DNA of 64,000 bases. It comes from Talpa occidentalis (lineage: Eukaryota; Chordata; Mammalia; Eulipotyphla; Talpidae). The first letter of the stretch is position 1. Each line of letters opens with the position of its first letter. A program made the translations under genes and the position numbers. The DNA lies in NCBI RefSeq assembly GCF_014898055.3, contig NW_023605083.1, forward strand, positions 92,963,483-93,027,482, written 5' to 3'. Shown in pieces: positions 50,020 through 62,472 of this stretch. The notes under the pieces are model-generated. The model was not told the DNA's origin. It ran no database searches and worked only from the letters and a program-made list of their open reading frames with translations.

Positions 50020-51590
50020 ATTTTAGATGCATTTTCAGTGATACTTTCAAAAACATTAATGGTCTAGCCAAGCATCACTAAACATGTCACAAAAACAAAA
50101 ACAAAAACAAAAACAAAAAACCTTCTTCTTCTCCTACAAACTAGAAAGAATACAGAGAAAAGATACAGTGTAAAGAATAGAAGAAAACTTCAAAAAAAGC
50201 TAATTAATATCCCGAGAAATATAATATTTTATAACAATGAAATAAAACAGAGTAACATCTGAATAGAAAATTTGAACATTTAAAAAATAAGATGGCAGCA
50301 ATGAAGAAATTCAATGGAAGGATTTAAAGATGCAATTGAAGATGTGTCTAATGGGATGAAAAACAGGAAAGAATTTATTAAGGTAATGACAGGAATAAAC
50401 CAGAAACCCAATATCCAATGAATGAACACACCAGTGAAAGACAAAACAGATGACACAATCATCAAAGCTGTAGAAAAAAATGTTCAGAACCAAATAACAT
50501 GAATTTCCAGGTTGAAGTCCCCAATTCAATAAGAGGAGGCGAGGGACGAGTGGCTCAGAGGTCCTCTGTGTGACATTCACAACACTGAGGCTAAAGAGAA
50601 TCTCTTAAAAGCAAAACAGAACATATAACAAGATACGAGGATCAAGATGGTACTGGAATTCTCAATTTCAACACTGAAAGCGAGAAAACAAAAAATGCTG
50701 AGTGCACATTGTTTACAACCTAAAATCTATATACAGTTAAACTGCAAGGGGTAGAACAAAGATACTTCTAGACATTCAATATTTCAAGAAATTTACTTCT
50801 TAGGTACTCTCAGGAAGCTTGAGGATGTGTTCCATCACAGTGAAGGGGTAAACCAAGAAAGAAGTTATGAGTTCCAGGAAAGGAAAGAGGGTTCCAACAG
50901 AAGAGAGAGGTGAAAAATCTCCAGAAGACCAAGAGATGTCCCTGGCTGAAGTGGGGGCACAGCAGGCCTAGAGAGCAACCAGTCTGGACTGGAATAGAAG
51001 GATGGGGGCGCCAGGAGGGCAGACCTCCAAAGAAAACATGGAAAAAACAAATTATCTGAGGTTCATTTAACAACATCCATGGGAATTTCTTAGTTCTTTT
51101 GTAATTTGGGAGCAAGGATTATGATCAGCAAAAGGAAAGTGTGACCAGTTAAAGCAAAATAATGTATAGAAGAGAAAATCTAGTTATAGTAAGCTAGGTA
51201 GCTCAGTTGTAAATGTTGCTGTAGTCAAAATGAAAATGCTGAATAATGATTTAACTAGTAATTGTGAATTAACTCTCTTGGAGGCTTGGAGGGAGAAGTG
51301 TGAGTGTGTTTGTGGAGGGGTACAGGCAATCATCAGCTTTCACAGTAGGAAGTCAAAAGAGAGTATCTCAAAATGCAATCATATCAAATTATAATAGTAC
51401 AAGCATATTATTTAGAAACAAGTAAAATCCAGAAAAAATACTTGAAAGAGTTGACAGTTTCCTCTGGAGAGTGGGAGTAGAAGAGTAGGGAAGAAGGTGG
51501 AGCAGGTCATGGTTACTTTCTGTTTCCTCTTTTGAATTGTATTACTATTTGTCTTTATAAGTGATGTCTAGACATTATTTAGACTCCTCA
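50020..51590 (+). mobile_element. Ancient L1M/HAL1-type LINE
   Basis: Landmarks in order: 'gaatttccaggttgaagtcc', 'gaatctcttaaaagcaaaac', 'tttcaagaaatttacttctt', 'ctcaggaagcttgaggatgt', 'gtaaaccaagaaagaagtta' and 'gagcaaccagtctggactgg'. This is the ORF1-side text of old L1M/HAL1 elements in + orientation. No long open frame survives, and an (AAAAAC)n tract lies at 50089-50120. Start and end are approximate. Confidence 0.6.
50089..50120. repeat. (AAAAAC)n microsatellite
   Basis: About five units of AAAAAC in a row. Confidence 0.95.
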
Positions 51591-52105
51591 CCAGGCCAAA
51601 ATCTATGTTAAAGGCCCACTACCACAGGGTGGCATAGGGACTGAAGTCAGGATGGGGGTGAATGTCACCTCCATCTGGGTTGTGGAACAAGAGGGTCCTG
51701 GGTGTACAACAGGGAAACACAGAGCCATTACAGCCTCCCTTTGTCCAGCCTCCCTTTGTGTGAGTGTGTGAGTGTGCATGTGCACATGGACACACATGCA
51801 TAAATAGATATAAACTTATAAAAATCTAATGATATATTTATCAAAATATGACTTCCCCTAGAGCAACAAAATTACATTCCTTTCTTTTCCAAAGGGACAG
51901 AAATCACATCTCGCTACTGTACATAGAGTGTCAGGGGGCCTCCGTCCAATGAGCCCTAGATCTGCATTCTTTTCAATCTAGTCCAGATACAGCTTCCCAC
52001 ATCATTATTAAATAATTCAAACATCTCCAAAATATCCCTTACATAGTCATAGAGAAAAACCCCAGTTATGCTACTAAAAACTCCCCTTTAAGAAAGGGGA
52101 AATGG

Positions 52106-52386
52106 TTGGCTGCGCCCTGGTGGCGCAGCGGTTGAACACTGGGTTGCGAAGCTGCCCTCAGCCTCTGCAGTGCCGGTTCGATCCCCGGCTGCTCCCCGGC
52201 CACCGGAGGAGGGTCCCACATGGCGAGCAGACCTCTCCTGCCACCCGCTGCTCCCCTCAGCAGTGTACTTCGGTCCTTCTGCCTGCTCTGCTCCCCGCTC
52301 TGGTGAATTCTCTCACCCTCTCACGCTTCTGACTGTACCCAGTGCTTGTATAAATAAATAAAAATAAATCTTTTTTAAAAAAAAAG
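52106..52386 (+). mobile_element. tRNA-derived SINE (copy 3)
   Basis: Duplications GGGGAAATGG at 52096-52105 and 52387-52396 flank it; one G count differs next to them. Head with CTGGTGGCGCAGCGGTTGAA and B box GGTTCGATCC, same body as copies 1 and 2, tail of TAAATAAATA units and A. The first few bases of the head (TTGGCTGCGC) differ from the family start. Confidence 0.9.
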
Positions 52387-52609
52387 GGGGAAATGGAGAG
52401 CAACAAACATCGCCTGCCAGTTCAGGGCACCCCTCTTAGAGGCATGCTACCTGTTCCTCAGGAGGCTCATTCCTCTCCTGTGGCCTCTGCTGGGAAGGAT
52501 ACCCCTTTGAGGCCACACCACTTTATCCAAGGTCAACTTTAAGAAGGGGGTGTTGCACAGCCATGGTGAGCACATAAACAAATTCTGGAAAGAAATGAGG
52601 GTTCTTCAG

Positions 52610-52872
52610 GGCCTCCCTCCTGGTGGCGCAGCAGTTGAGCACTGGGCTGCGAAGCTGCCCGCAGCCTCTGCAGCACTGGTTCGATCCCTGGCTGCTGGCG
52701 AGGGTCCCACATGGTGCAACGGACCTCTCCTGCCACGCCCGCTGCTCCCCTCAGCAGTGTATTTCGTCACTCTGCCTATTCTGTTCCCCGCTCTGGTGAA
52801 TTCTCTCACCCTCCTGCGTTTCTGACTGTACCCAGTGCTTGTATAAATAAATAAATCTTAAAAAAAAAAAAA
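52610..52872 (+). mobile_element. tRNA-derived SINE (copy 4)
   Basis: Flanked by a 19-bp duplication AGAAATGAGGGTTCTTCAG at 52591-52609, repeated at 52873-52891 with one change (C to T). Head GGCCTCCCTCCTGGTGGCGC, B box GGTTCGATCC, and a short deletion in the body after the B box compared with copies 1 and 3. It lies only about 220 bases after copy 3, in the same orientation. Confidence 0.93.
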
Positions 52873-52890
52873 AGAAATGAGGGTTTTTCA

Positions 52891-52963
52891 GATCTACAAG
52901 TACATACAAGTACATACAAGTACATGCAGATCTACAAGTACATACAAGTACATACAAGTACAA
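52891..52963. repeat. TACAAGTACA tandem repeat with a 38-bp higher-order unit
   Basis: Ten-base units TACAAGTACA repeat across the tract. A larger unit beginning GATCTACAAGTACATACAAG starts at 52891 and again at 52929, a 38-bp period. The tract starts exactly where the SINE copy 4 target-site duplication ends. Confidence 0.9.
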
Positions 52964-54386
52964 CCCAAACACATATTGCCATCAACCAAATGGTGAGAGT
53001 TTGTGTGTGTTCTATGAAATCACTGGTGAATTATATGCTCTGGTTTCTGTGATAAATATTCAGCACTGAGGAAAAGCTTGTCTTACTTGAAAAAGTATTT
53101 TTCTCTTCTATTATACATTATCATTTGTAATACACCCCATTCCCTTTTTGACTTGGTTTTCTGGGATTCTGTTCTGGGTGCTAAATTTGGTGCTCAAACA
53201 TGGTATTAGTTTAGTGATTTGATACATTCTATTTATGAATCTCACCTACATTAAACACTTTGTTTCTTCAGCAGCTTTGAGATTTGACACTCACACATCC
53301 ATCATACAAGCTACCCCACATATTCTTTGGAATACAGAGGTTACAAATTATAAATAAAATTCATCCTTGGAGAGAAGTTGAGCTATCTTTACTCAAGTTT
53401 GCTTTACAAGATTCTTAGATGGGGGAGACAGGGCTTTGGCTAGTCTGCATGCCTTGCGGGCCAGTCTTCATTGCTCGCGTTTTTACCCTGAAGTCTTGGT
53501 TTGCAGGCTAAACTCCATGAACTTAGCCATTTATTTATGCTGCTGTGTATGTTTTGCTGTTGTTTCCAAGGAAAAGTTCTTTTTGAAATCCTCCAGCCTT
53601 GCCTGAGTTGAACTAAGGGGAAGTGGATTGTTTTCCTCATATGTCTATGTGTTCCTGAGTGTTGGATGCTGCCAGCTAACCAGACCAGAACCAGAATTTG
53701 GGAACAAGCTGTTAGAGTTGGGGGCCAAGGTGCTGTGACTCCAGGAGGACAGAACAGGGCCAGAGGTGGAAGGCCGTAGTCCCTGCCCACTCAGCAATTC
53801 CTTTACACGCTCAAAGAAAAACATCAGATAAATAAGTAGACACTAAATGTAAGAATCTTTTACAGGTGAGAGAAAAGGCAGCCTAAAAGTCAGTGACACA
53901 ATCTCAATCTTGGTGCCAGCCAGTGGGGCTTCAGTGTTAAGTGGCTTTTGAGACTTACCCCTCAGCTTAGGTGTGTCACCACCATGTGGTGGAAGAGAGA
54001 GTAACAGGCACAAGACCAAGAGGGTAGCCGGTGGAGATTTAGAAAGCTTTTCCAAGCCATGTGGGGGAACAGAAATAGAATCTGCTCATTAAACTTGTCT
54101 TTTTCATAACAACACAGACCTGAACAGATAACCATAGAGCAGGCCAAATAAAGAGAAAGCAGCACTCATATTTCTCCAGCTACCTGCTAGAGAGGCTAAT
54201 CTCCAGCACGCTGAGGACTACATGAAGGAAATTCCTCCTCCTACTTTCAGCTAAAAAGACCCCCTGACTTAACTTTGGCACTGAACCTCTTCAGCAGCAC
54301 AGCTCTCACTCCCGGCTTTGGCTTACTCGGGTTTGCAGAATCATCTTGCTGCACTGCCTCAACCTGGTCTAGAAAAGATAAAGCTA

Positions 54387-54620
54387 GGGCCTCACTGTCA
54401 GCTTAGGGGTGAAGTCTCAGGGCCATTATCTCTATGGCCTGAGTTTGATCCTGGCCAGGGAGCTAATCCACACAGCACAGCAGACCTCTCCTGTCTCGCC
54501 TGCTGCTCCCCTCAGCAGTGTATTTCAGTAGATCCGCCTGTCCTGCCCCCCCCACTCTGTCCCTGGTAAATCCTCTCACCCCCCTTCCACCCCTCTGGTC
54601 TACACCCCAGCGTGTGAGCA
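54387..54620 (+). mobile_element. tRNA-derived SINE, old diverged copy (copy 5)
   Basis: The family body is recognisable ('cagacctctcctgtctcgcc', 'tgctgctcccctcagcagtg', 'tggtaaatcctctcac') but the tRNA-like head is heavily mutated. The B box reads GTTTGATCCTGG. No target-site duplication could be seen. It is followed by a CG/CA repeat. Confidence 0.85.
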
Positions 54621-54656
54621 CGCGCGCGTGCACACACACACACACACAAACACACC
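54621..54656. repeat. (CG)n/(CA)n compound microsatellite
   Basis: CGCGCGCG followed by about ten CA units, at the 3' end of the old SINE. Confidence 0.9.
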
Positions 54657-55004
54657 CCTTCCCCCGACAAAGCCAACAAGCCTTCCCCTCACTGGCCATC
54701 CTCTGGTTCTTTTTCACAATTTGCCCCTCAGTTCCTGTGCCCCCCAAATCCTCAGACACAATGCCCTCTCCCCAGACACATGGCCAGCAAGCTGGCTCTT
54801 TAGAGACTATTTTCAATTTTCAACACAGATTCAGATAATATAAAAGAAAAAGCAATAAAACCTGAATGTGTAACAGTTTTCATGGTGGGTTAAGTAAATT
54901 TAAATTCAATTCACCAACATTACAGCATTGAGCAGAATCACTAAATAACCATTGGGAAACAATAGCTATATATTCTATGTCTACTGGTCAGATGAGGACA
55001 AATA

Positions 55005-55200
55005 ATGAGAACTGAGCAGTTACTATAGGCCAAATATTGTTCTAAGGGCTGTACATGTTTGAATTCATTTACTTGCCATACATCTCCTAATATTAGGTAG
55101 GTATCATGAAAACCCTCAGTTTCCTGGTAAGGAAACAGAACAAAGGGATAACATTGTAAGGAATGGCGCTGCATCCAAACATACAAAGTCAGACTAGGGA
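55005..55200 (-). repeat. MIR/MIR3 fragment
   Basis: 'gcagttactataggccaaat', 'attgttctaagggctgtaca', 'ttaggtaggtatcatgaaaa' and 'ctggtaaggaaacagaacaa' follow reverse MIR3 order. Confidence 0.65.
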
Positions 55201-55509
55201 ACTTTCACTCATGACCACAGCCTCATAGGGAAGTAATTTGCAACTCTCTGATCAGTTAAGAAGGCTTCATGGAAGGTCTGGAATGTGGAAGACTAATTTT
55301 AAAAATGAGAGCATTCAACCTGGATGTGGGAGCAGGGTGGTTTAGAATGATGAGGCAGCTTTGGAGAATTCTCAAAGACCCGATTAAGGCCCTTTTGGAT
55401 ATGTAACTACAGTAAGACAGCAGACATGACAAGGTCCAATGACTGACCTAGAAAACATTATTACAAATATAAAAGGCAATTAAATTTGAAATGAATATTG
55501 CACTTTGGA

Positions 55510-55745
55510 CTCTACAAAGAACCTTTACATATATCATCCATCTTGAGCTTTGCAGTAATTCTAGGATGTCATGCTTAACTTTTTAATTGCTTGGAATTTA
55601 TTGTCACAGTCTTATCTTCTCCATTTTACAGATGAAGCAACTAATGAAGGTTATGTGCCCTAGTCCACAGGTGAACTAAGGTTTGGGTCTTTGACACCTA
55701 TTGCAGTGCTGTTTGCTGTTACATCTTGTAACTTGACCCCAGGGC
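55510..55745 (-). repeat. MIR fragment
   Basis: 'ctccattttacagatgaagc' then 'aactaatgaaggttatgtgc', 'cctagtccacaggtgaacta' and 'ggtttgggtctttgacacc' give the reverse MIR core. Confidence 0.75.
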
Positions 55746-56189
55746 TAGCAATGAACTGTCAGTAAGAGAGGGGACATAACACAACAAATGAGAGCCAGGA
55801 ACTCCAACAGGAAGATATGGGGGTGCTAACAGCAAAAGAACTCACATTTTTTCACTGTGTGCAGAACTGTACTCTGGGCAGTACATTTCTGACTCAGAAG
55901 AGTCAGAAATATAACAGAATCACTGGGTGGAAGGCAACTTTGGCTTCTCCAAAAATGATCCCCTTTGGATGCTGGTGGAACATCATATTATAAATTAGAG
56001 TTTTGGCAATCTTATACTCTCTAGAGTCGATATCAAGGAGCAGACTGGAAATGGTAATCCATTACTTAAAGACTTCTTGGGGTAGGCAGGCAGGATGCAG
56101 GGAGGAGGATTCTTTAAAAGCACAAAGGGAATGTGGGGGTACCTCAGTGATGAGGCATGAGGAGGAAGTTGGGGTCAGAGAATTCCTGG

Positions 56190-56490
56190 AGTTGTGAAGT
56201 CCTAACCTTGTGACTGTATTTGGAGGGAGGGCCTAATTTAAGGAGGTGACTGAGATTGGAGGAGGTCATAAGGGTGGGGGGATCCTAATCCCACAGATAC
56301 CAGAGGGCATCTTCTCAGCCTCTCCCCACCCTCAGCAAGAAGGTGACTCTCTGCAACTCAGAGAGGACTCCCCAGAAACCAACTCTGCCTGCTGGCACCT
56401 TATTCTCCATGTCCCATCTCCAAAACTGAGTGCAAACACATTTCTGTAGTCTAAGCCTCCTGGTCTATGGTATGTTAGGGCAGACTGAGC
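56190..56490 (+). mobile_element. MLT1/MST-like LTR fragment (ERVL-MaLR)
   Basis: Blocks in LTR order: 'gtgactgtatttggagggag', 'ggcctaatttaaggaggtga', 'ggtcataagggtgggggg', 'ccccagaaaccaactctgcc', 'aagcctcctggtctatggta'. It looks like a solo LTR with no coding part. Confidence 0.65.
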
Positions 56491-56491
56491 A

Positions 56492-56760
56492 CCCCCAACT
56501 CTTGGTCAGCACTCACTCATCTTTCAGTTATTTCTTCTATGAGACCTTTCCCATCTACCTTCACTACTTCCTCCTTGATGCTCCCACTCTACATAAAGGG
56601 ATTTTATCTTAGAACTCATAACACAATTTGTTAAGCTAACTAAAAAAAAAAAAAGTCTGTTCCTACTTGAACATCAGCTCATAAAAGAAGAAACTCTTAC
56701 TCAATTTTATGTTTCTGCTCCTTAGCATATAGCATTTCATAACTGCTTATGGAGAAATGA
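56492..56760 (+). mobile_element. LINE L2 3' end fragment
   Basis: 'tcagcactcactcatctttc', 'tatgagacctttcccatcta', 'acttgaacatcagctcataa' and 'ttatggagaaatgaatgaac' follow L2 order; a poly-A of 13 interrupts it at 56642. Confidence 0.6.
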
Positions 56761-56794
56761 ATGAACCCAGGACAGTCTTTAAAATGTGCACTGG

Positions 56795-57060
56795 GGGCCT
56801 CCCTGGTGGTGCAGCGGGTTGAGTGCAGCGCTGTGAAGCTGTCTGCAGCCTCTGCAGCGTGGGTTCAATCCCCGCCGGCCAAGGAGCAACCCACATGGTG
56901 TGGCAGACCTCTCCTGTCTCTCCCACTGCTCCCCTCAGTAGTGTACTTCGGTCAGTCTGCCTGTTGTTTCCCATACTCTGTCTCTGGTGAATCCTCTCAC
57001 CCTCCTGCACATCTGGCCTGTACCCTGGTTCTTGTATAAATAAATCTTTAAAAAATAAAT
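56795..57060 (+). mobile_element. tRNA-derived SINE, older copy (copy 6)
   Basis: Duplications AAAATGTGCACTGG (56781-56794) and AAAATATGCATTGG (57061-57074) match 12 of 14. Head CCTGGTGGTGCAGCGGGTTG, B box GGTTCAATCC, body 'cagacctctcctgtctctcc'. It differs from the young copies at diagnostic places, for example 'ccggccaaggagcaacc' after the B box and TCTCTGGTGAATCCTCTCAC in the body. Confidence 0.9.
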
Positions 57061-57369
57061 AAAATATGCATTGGTGTAGAGTAGTGTAAGCCATGATACA
57101 TATTCACTCATTCATTCAACAATCAAGAAATAAGTAGTTGGGGTGGAGGGAAAAGCAGCAAATCATTAAAAAAAGAACTTTTCTAGATAATGAAGAAATG
57201 AGAAAATGAAGTGTTAGCTGTGCAAAAGAATATAAATACCAGTTATTTGCGTGATCTACTTACCCTGTGGGAAGATTATAATTTATAACTAAATGTCAAG
57301 GATGCCAGGATCCAGCAGGGGCTAAGTGGGCTTCAAAGTGAGAGAAAAGCAGTGGCTGAATGCTGCTTC

Positions 57370-57660
57370 TGATCATCCCAGTTGGTTTTGGGCAAGTTGC
57401 TTCTCTGGGTTTAATGGCCTCAAAATCTCTTTTTTGGAAAACAAACTTCACTGACATGTAACACATATACAGAAACATACCTGGGTGGTTAAGGGAAAAG
57501 CTCAAAGGGCCTTTCAGTTGCCTTACCCCCTAAGTGGAGACAGCAAGAGTGCCTGTGAGCAGGGTGGATGTGAGGTTAAGTGACATGACGCTCATGGAGC
57601 AGTTAGCATGGCACCCTCTATACAGCCAGCCTGGGAAATGTCAGCTTACATTCATTTATG
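57370..57660 (+). repeat. MIR interrupted by an L1-like fragment
   Basis: MIR text at 57390-57430 ('tttgggcaagttgcttctct') resumes near 57560 ('gtgaggttaagtgacatga', 'agcagttagcatggcaccct'). Between them 'cttcactgacatgtaacaca' looks like L1 3' sequence. Confidence 0.5.
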
Positions 57661-58307
57661 CTTGCCTGATTGAACTACAATTCTAAATTTAATCCAGAGA
57701 TGTTCAAACCTTGTATCTTTTCTTTCTTTTTTTTGGTAGTATACTGTATGCCTAGGCTCATGGTGGGGGGTGGGGTGGTGGAGGGGTGCACTCAGTGTGA
57801 ATACTGCTCCCAATATACTTGTGAAACTAGAAATTCACCATTAGAACTGAGTGTCAGAATCTCATTACTGCCACTCTAGTTAAATGGAGTGACTCTTCAT
57901 CTACATAAAATGCCCAGTAAGCTAAGTGATAAAAAGGGCTAAAGCAGGCAACAGAATAGATTTGAAAAAGCATCCTGACTTAGTGCATGAGAGAAAAAAT
58001 AACTTTCAATTTCATCATATGTGACTTCTCAACCACGCTGAGTAAGGGTTCTAGTGCTGGCAAGAGCAGGTGCTCAATAACCTTTCTTGATTATTAGCCA
58101 GGGACACAATCAGAGGCACTTTCTGAGGATAATTTAGAATCTCAGTGTATGTATCAAGCAGCATTCTACAAACAAAGCCACCTCCATGTACATCACAAGG
58201 CCAGATTGAATGGCCACCAAGTCAGGGATGATGTGGTGCATAAAAAAGTCCTTTCTGCTTCCAAATGTCTTCCTAGCACAAGTGGCGAGGGGTGGGGGGT
58301 GGTGGTG

Positions 58308-58336
<29 letters not shown>
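58308..58336. repeat. (GT)n microsatellite
   Basis: About 14 GT units, flanked by G-rich runs. Confidence 0.95.
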
Positions 58337-58338
<2 letters not shown>

Positions 58339-61300
58339 GAGGGGGGGGTCCTGTTTTTGCAGTGGCCATTCCCTTACTTTGTTCAAATTTAAAATGGAAA
58401 TATTGCTAACTGGCAGGAATGAATTCAGGGACTCCTTTGCTCCTGAGCAGAAGAGGGTGGCAGGTCAGACACACAAAGACTGGGGGAAGAGTGTAGTGAG
58501 AGAGGAAGAAGAGGGGACCTGGGGAGAAAGACTGGTACAGAAGAGGAACTTCCTGACCTCTGCACTTCTGCCCAGGGCCAGCCCTGGAACCCACAGGCAC
58601 AGGAGAATATCTGGCAATGGAAAGGCTGATGGAGCAACTAGTCTGGCTTTTCCTATGTGCCTTTCCAACATCTTCCTCATCTTGTCCCATCCTGGCCTGG
58701 TTTTTCCCCTCTTCTTAGTTATTCTCTGTAAGCAGACATCCTTCAGTTGTTCTACTTTCAAATACAAAACAAAAAACACACCAAAAACCCCAAACCCAAA
58801 ATCTGAGTAGCATCCAACCTTGCAAACATTCCTCTACAACTCTTTAGAAGATCCAGGTTCTCCTAAGTAGCAAGGGCAGATGTGGCTTGAAAGAAAGATG
58901 CTTGAGGGGAATTTACAGTCTGTGACCAATTAGCCAGATGGGCTAACCTCACCACCTGGTTTTTCTCTTGTGGGTGTTTTGCAAGCACTCTCTCACTTTC
59001 ATTGGCTCTCCATTAGTGGAAGGTCATTTCCCTTTGGCCTGGGGGGTTCACTGTGTGAGGCCATCTTGGGTTCACATATGCTCTTGGACTTCGGATGGCA
59101 CTGGTGACCAGGATAAGCTTTCTCCAACATGCGTTTTCAGCACTGGTACTGTGACCTTTTTCTCCTAGATTCTTATCTCACCATAGTTTTCCACACTTTC
59201 GTGAGCTCCAGCTTCAGCTGGTGCAAATGTGGTTACATGATTAATTCTGAACATATGCTACACAGAAAGCTGAATCTTACCATATCTGCATATCATTTAC
59301 GAAGCAAACTGTGGAGCCCATGACTTGGGGGGAGGTGGGGCACTGCTTTTTTCTTATGCTGTTTAACCTTGATTAAGCTTCTTGTTTCCAGTCAGTGGAG
59401 CTGGGTTACCTCTCTTCTAGAAGCCACCCTTTCATGTTCTTTGTTACTCTGAGTGTAATATAAACTCCTGTATTTCCAGTTTGCCACATTCAACTAACTT
59501 TTCCAGCACGTGGAGATGAAGAGAAATTTCAGTGATTATCTAGTTGAAATCTTTGAGCCTACGCATGGTATGAACATAAATCACAGAAGACAAACGTTTA
59601 TCTTGCCTATTCTTACAAATTCCCAGAGTTGAAAATTCCCCAATTGTTTCATAAGCTAAAGAAATTAGACATGACACATATTTACAGAGGCATTATCATG
59701 CGTTACACATTTGCTTTCCTTTTCAGGCCTTGGTTTACTTTCCCAAGAGTGCCATTTGTATAAACACAAAACAAAATCACAAATGTCAGTTTTTCTGACC
59801 ACCATTTATTTCCCAGGCAAACCCTTTTTACAACAGACACTTCCTCTCCATCTCTTTATTCCTCCTTTGGCTCGGGTAGCCAGTCAGTACATGCTCTCTG
59901 GCTTAAGTCATGTCCGGCATCTTTGAAAATTTTGTACAACTGCGAGTTCTTATCAATATTCCAGAAATATCTTTACATTTCAAACCCATGTCATCCACCC
60001 TCACTCCCAATAATGTGCAGTTAGAGCTCTTCATCGACCAACTCCTAGATTCTTTTGAATGCTTTTCTTTTGAACCTTCTTTCTGTTCCTTTCATCTTGG
60101 AAAACCTGTTCCCTGAATGATGTGTAAAAATGACAAATTTACAAAGTCTAATACCCATCTTTGGTTGGAAAACTCTAAATATATAAGGTGTGGGAAGGGA
60201 GTATATCTTGCCTGTCTGATGTTTTAATTCCCTAGCACTTAGGCATTCAAAATAATTTGAGTGGTGGAAGAGTATCAGATGTTAGATCTATGAATACCTA
60301 ATTCAGCATTCCCTGGATTACATAAAAATTGCTCAGGGAGAAAAGCTTTCAACATTAGGCATCAACAGTAGCTCATATTTTAAGCCTGGGATAGATGATA
60401 AAATAATGAGATGAAACAGTACAAATTAAGGAGGTTCCCTTTCATTGGGCAGAATTTTCCTAGTTATCCCTACTACAGGTTTGTTCTTCCAGATGAACTT
60501 TAGAATCATGATGTCAAGATTGTGTGAAATTTATATATTAACTTGTAGAAAAATCAACATTTCTACAATTTAAACCAGTCGAATCTGAGAATATGGGCCA
60601 GCCCTCCATTTATTCACATGTTTTATGTTTGTAGCTATTTTTCTTGCCCAGCAATTATTACTCAACCAACCTGCACATCCTTCTGGAAAAATAGCCTGCC
60701 TGCACCCTTGACCATACACTAAGCCAAACATGGCCACCCATGTTTCAGGGATAGATATAAAACCCCCAAAAAGAAACCTTGCCTGTGACTTTCCTAATTG
60801 TTGTAAGGAAGGAATGGCTCCATGGAGTAAGGAGGACTTGAACATGGGATGCCATTGGCCATGTTCTCCAGCACAAGGAGCAAGCAAGTCTGTGTTAGGA
60901 GTGAGTAAAGCCCAAATAGAGATAGAGGCGGGATGGAAAACAGCCCCCCCACTAACCCAAAAGGTCTCTGTGTGAATTAGAAACAAGCATTCCTTCCTCA
61001 TACTGTTGCCATAAGATTCCTGTCCTAACTACAATGGTCCATGATGACTATGACGATGAATGGCAAGTCCTTAGCTTTAGAGTTGCTCAGTGCAAGCTCT
61101 GAACAAGTGAACCCTGAAGTCCTAATGGAGAGAGTTCTGGAGTTGAGGATGTTTTTCTCTCTGTGGCCTCCAAGCTGTCCTGACCAATAGTTCTTTCTAG
61201 GTAGGGACAGCCCCCAATTACAAGTATGAAATTGCCTACCCTCTTTATTTTGTTTCAGCTAGTGAGAGTTGGGTTTTGAAACCTGGGTAATGCTAAGTGA

Positions 61301-61439
61301 CTTTTTGTTGACTTTTTGTCCGACATTTTGTAGCTATTGTTAATGTGACCTTTTCTTTGTGACAGTTTCTAGCTGGTGATGGGTGCTAGATGAGAAAACA
61401 ACGTTTTTATATTTATTTTATAAATGGCAGAGCAGTTGG

Positions 61440-62080
61440 TATTCTTTCAGTTGATTCTCTTAAATTTTGCTGGCTGATGATTATAAATATTGACCAGCAT
61501 GATGACAATTTCGCTTTCTGAATTAATTTGCAGACTGCAGAGGCTAGGTCTTCCATATTAATGATATATTATCAGCAGTGAGGGGGGACATTCTGATTTT
61601 CTCTCTGAGCTAATATTATTTTTTATTATCAAGCAAAATGGTAGCATTTAGTTTGTGGTTTATTATTTCATGGTAATGAAGCACCCTTTAGTTCCCAGAC
61701 TGAACACTTGCTTCTCTTTCAAGCTAAGAAGAGAAACTTCGTTATTAACTGCAATTTGACTTTTCACACTTGCATGTATGTTATCTATGTTGGGTTTTGA
61801 TATCAGAATTACTCTAACTTCATAAAGTGAAACAAGAAATTTTCTCTCTTTTCTGTATTCTGAAACAGTTTCTATCACATGGAAATTTTTTTTTCCTGGT
61901 AAGTTTAAAAGAATTTGCCTTTAAATCTGCCTAGCACTAAGGTAGGTTCGAGACAGATTTTTGGGAAACAGGAGCTTTTGCTTTTTCATTTTTGCCATTA
62001 GACTTGACATACATTCCTCTATTTAATTAACCTCTTTTAACAGCTTTGATATTTATTATGATCTATATGTTTTTGAACGC
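61440..62080 (-). mobile_element. Old LINE-1 ORF2 relic (reverse-transcriptase region)
   Basis: A - strand open stretch at 61663-61878 reads LVSLYEVRVILISKPNID, which follows the L1 ORF2 segment where a SLYEA/IPKP-type motif precedes the polymerase core. The surrounding + strand text ('gggttttgatatcagaatta', 'ctctaacttcataaagtgaa') is typical antisense ORF2. It has stops on both sides and no target-site duplication was found. Boundaries approximate. Confidence 0.7.
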
Positions 62081-62472
62081 ACTGAATGTTCATCCTTCTC
62101 TAAAAACTATCAACTAGCCTTTCTGACTGAGGTCTACTGCATTTGCATTTTCTACATACAGTATTTCTCTGACCTATTCTAATAGTAATTTCAAAACAAA
62201 AAGACTTGTGAAATACTGGATCCCCTCTGTCCTCACCCAAACCTACAGTATGTTTATACAACCCTGTCAATCCCTCTGTCCACATTAGTAGTGCTGACAA
62301 TGCTGCTTTTTGTGCTGTTAATGACATTTCTTTTCATATTTGATTTTACAAACCTGCCTTTAAAGTATTCTATTCATACCTACCAAATTCAATCTGGAAA
62401 ATTAGGTGGTAGATTATTACATAACAATTTTTCTATCAAAAACTACAATATAGTTAAGTATATTCAGAAATA

